Shown piece by piece: positions 63,822-64,000 of a stretch of DNA of 64,000 bases. Each line of letters opens with the position of its first letter. Within the stretch, counting starts at the first letter, position 1. The DNA lies in contig JABIDL010000041.1 of assembly GCA_018651745.1 (NCBI GenBank), positions 26,009 to 90,008 on the forward strand. The letters are read 5' to 3'. The notes below the pieces were generated by a model. The model did no database searches. It was not told the DNA's origin and was given only the letters and a program-made list of their open reading frames with translations. A program made the position numbers and the translations under genes. Source of the stretch: Candidatus Neomarinimicrobiota bacterium. Its GTDB lineage: Bacteria > Fidelibacterota > Marinisomatia > Marinisomatales > TCS55.

Positions 63822-64000
63822 AATTCCAAAATCATCCCACCTATTGGCATTGTTGTATATTGCCAACTCATTACTTTTGATCCATCTTCGATATAAACAT
63901 ATTCATTGGGGTTGGGTCGGTTCAAAATATTTATAATATCCCAAAATGCTACAAGATTTACTTTCTTAAAATTAAACCGCTGTTGAATCATAATATCCAA
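63818..64000 (-). CDS. C-terminal end of a probable TonB-dependent receptor (cut by window edge)
   Basis: The 60 codons inside the window end in MPIGGMILEF, with an aromatic C-terminal residue typical of outer-membrane barrels. The strand pattern VNLVAFWDIINILNRPNPNE resembles the final hairpin of TonB-dependent receptors (the 'FDIxNxFNR' block). The start lies beyond the window, so the identity is tentative. If right, it would be a client of the ExbB/ExbD/TonB system encoded at 11.4-13.5 kb. Confidence 0.5.
   Translation of the reverse strand: MDIMIQQRFNFKKVNLVAFWDIINILNRPNPNEYVYIEDGSKVMSWQYTTMPIGGMILEF

Noticed and set aside
1-64000. CRISPR arrays, insertion sequences, integrases, phage genes, toxin-antitoxin or defence genes
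   Set aside because: I looked for direct repeats with regular spacers and for transposase or nuclease motifs in the reading frames of both strands and found none. Gene order and composition look uniformly chromosomal.

Overview
The window is a continuous stretch of housekeeping chromosome from an AT-rich, Gram-negative bacterium. The outer membrane is indicated by lipid A genes (lpxB, lpxK), an ExbB/ExbD/TonB motor, PorV/PorQ-like barrel proteins and the C-terminal end of a probable TonB-dependent receptor. Several traits point to the Fibrobacteres-Chlorobi-Bacteroidetes neighbourhood, most plausibly a marine lineage such as Marinimicrobia (SAR406). These are an sdhCAB operon with a single fused cytochrome b558 subunit, tandem exbD genes, a large surface protein with FG-GAP and Ig-like repeats, and a membrane pyrophosphatase with K+-dependent signatures. 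The taxonomic call is inference. No transposase, integrase, phage gene, CRISPR array or recognisable defence island was found, and no gap between genes reaches 300 bases.

Layout. 1-7.4 kb: the 5' end of ppdK (minus strand), then an oligopeptide ABC importer (binding protein and two permeases, no ATPase) running into a gamma-glutamyl block (glutamate-cysteine ligase-like, C26 amidotransferase-like hydrolase, convergent gamma-glutamyltranspeptidase). 7.5-11.4 kb: a DUF2231 membrane protein and sdhCAB, closed by a bidirectional terminator. 11.4-16.1 kb (minus): exbB-exbD-exbD-tonB, a ctpA-type protease and an exported protein. 16.3-22.1 kb: two tandem paralogous exported FG-GAP/Ig-like proteins. 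22.1-26.5 kb (minus): an envelope operon (Gfo/Idh dehydrogenase, ICMT-like methyltransferase, lpxB, DUF374 acyltransferase, lpxK). 26.6-34.5 kb: small membrane proteins, ychF, divergent fabA and fabI-like genes, a PAP2 phosphatase, a TPR lipoprotein, two transporters and yqgE.

34.6-49.9 kb: plus-strand information-processing genes. uvrA is coupled to a divergent transketolase-like gene. Then come ruvB-queA-ispD-ispF-ispE, a tRNA pair (one structurally odd GCU-anticodon tRNA and tRNA-Gln), prs-rplY-pth-hppA and rpsF-rpsR-rplI, ending at a strong hairpin terminator. 49.9-64 kb: a GT39 glycosyltransferase (minus), priA with an outer-membrane protein, an L-2-hydroxyglutarate oxidase-like enzyme, an Lrp regulator and type II glutamine synthetase, a lipase, a MarR regulator with mutY, plsC-like and doxX-like genes, pepC, a class V aminotransferase, and the end of a TonB-dependent receptor.

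Many genes are coupled by 1-8 base stop/start overlaps, so the genome looks compact and operonic. The points most worth a second look are the gamma-glutamyl/peptide-import block, the tandem surface-protein paralogs with an inserted domain, the odd GCU tRNA, the divergent transketolase-like enzyme, the fabA/fabI pair, and the encoded acidic tail of ribosomal protein S6, which also carries the rpsR ribosome binding site.
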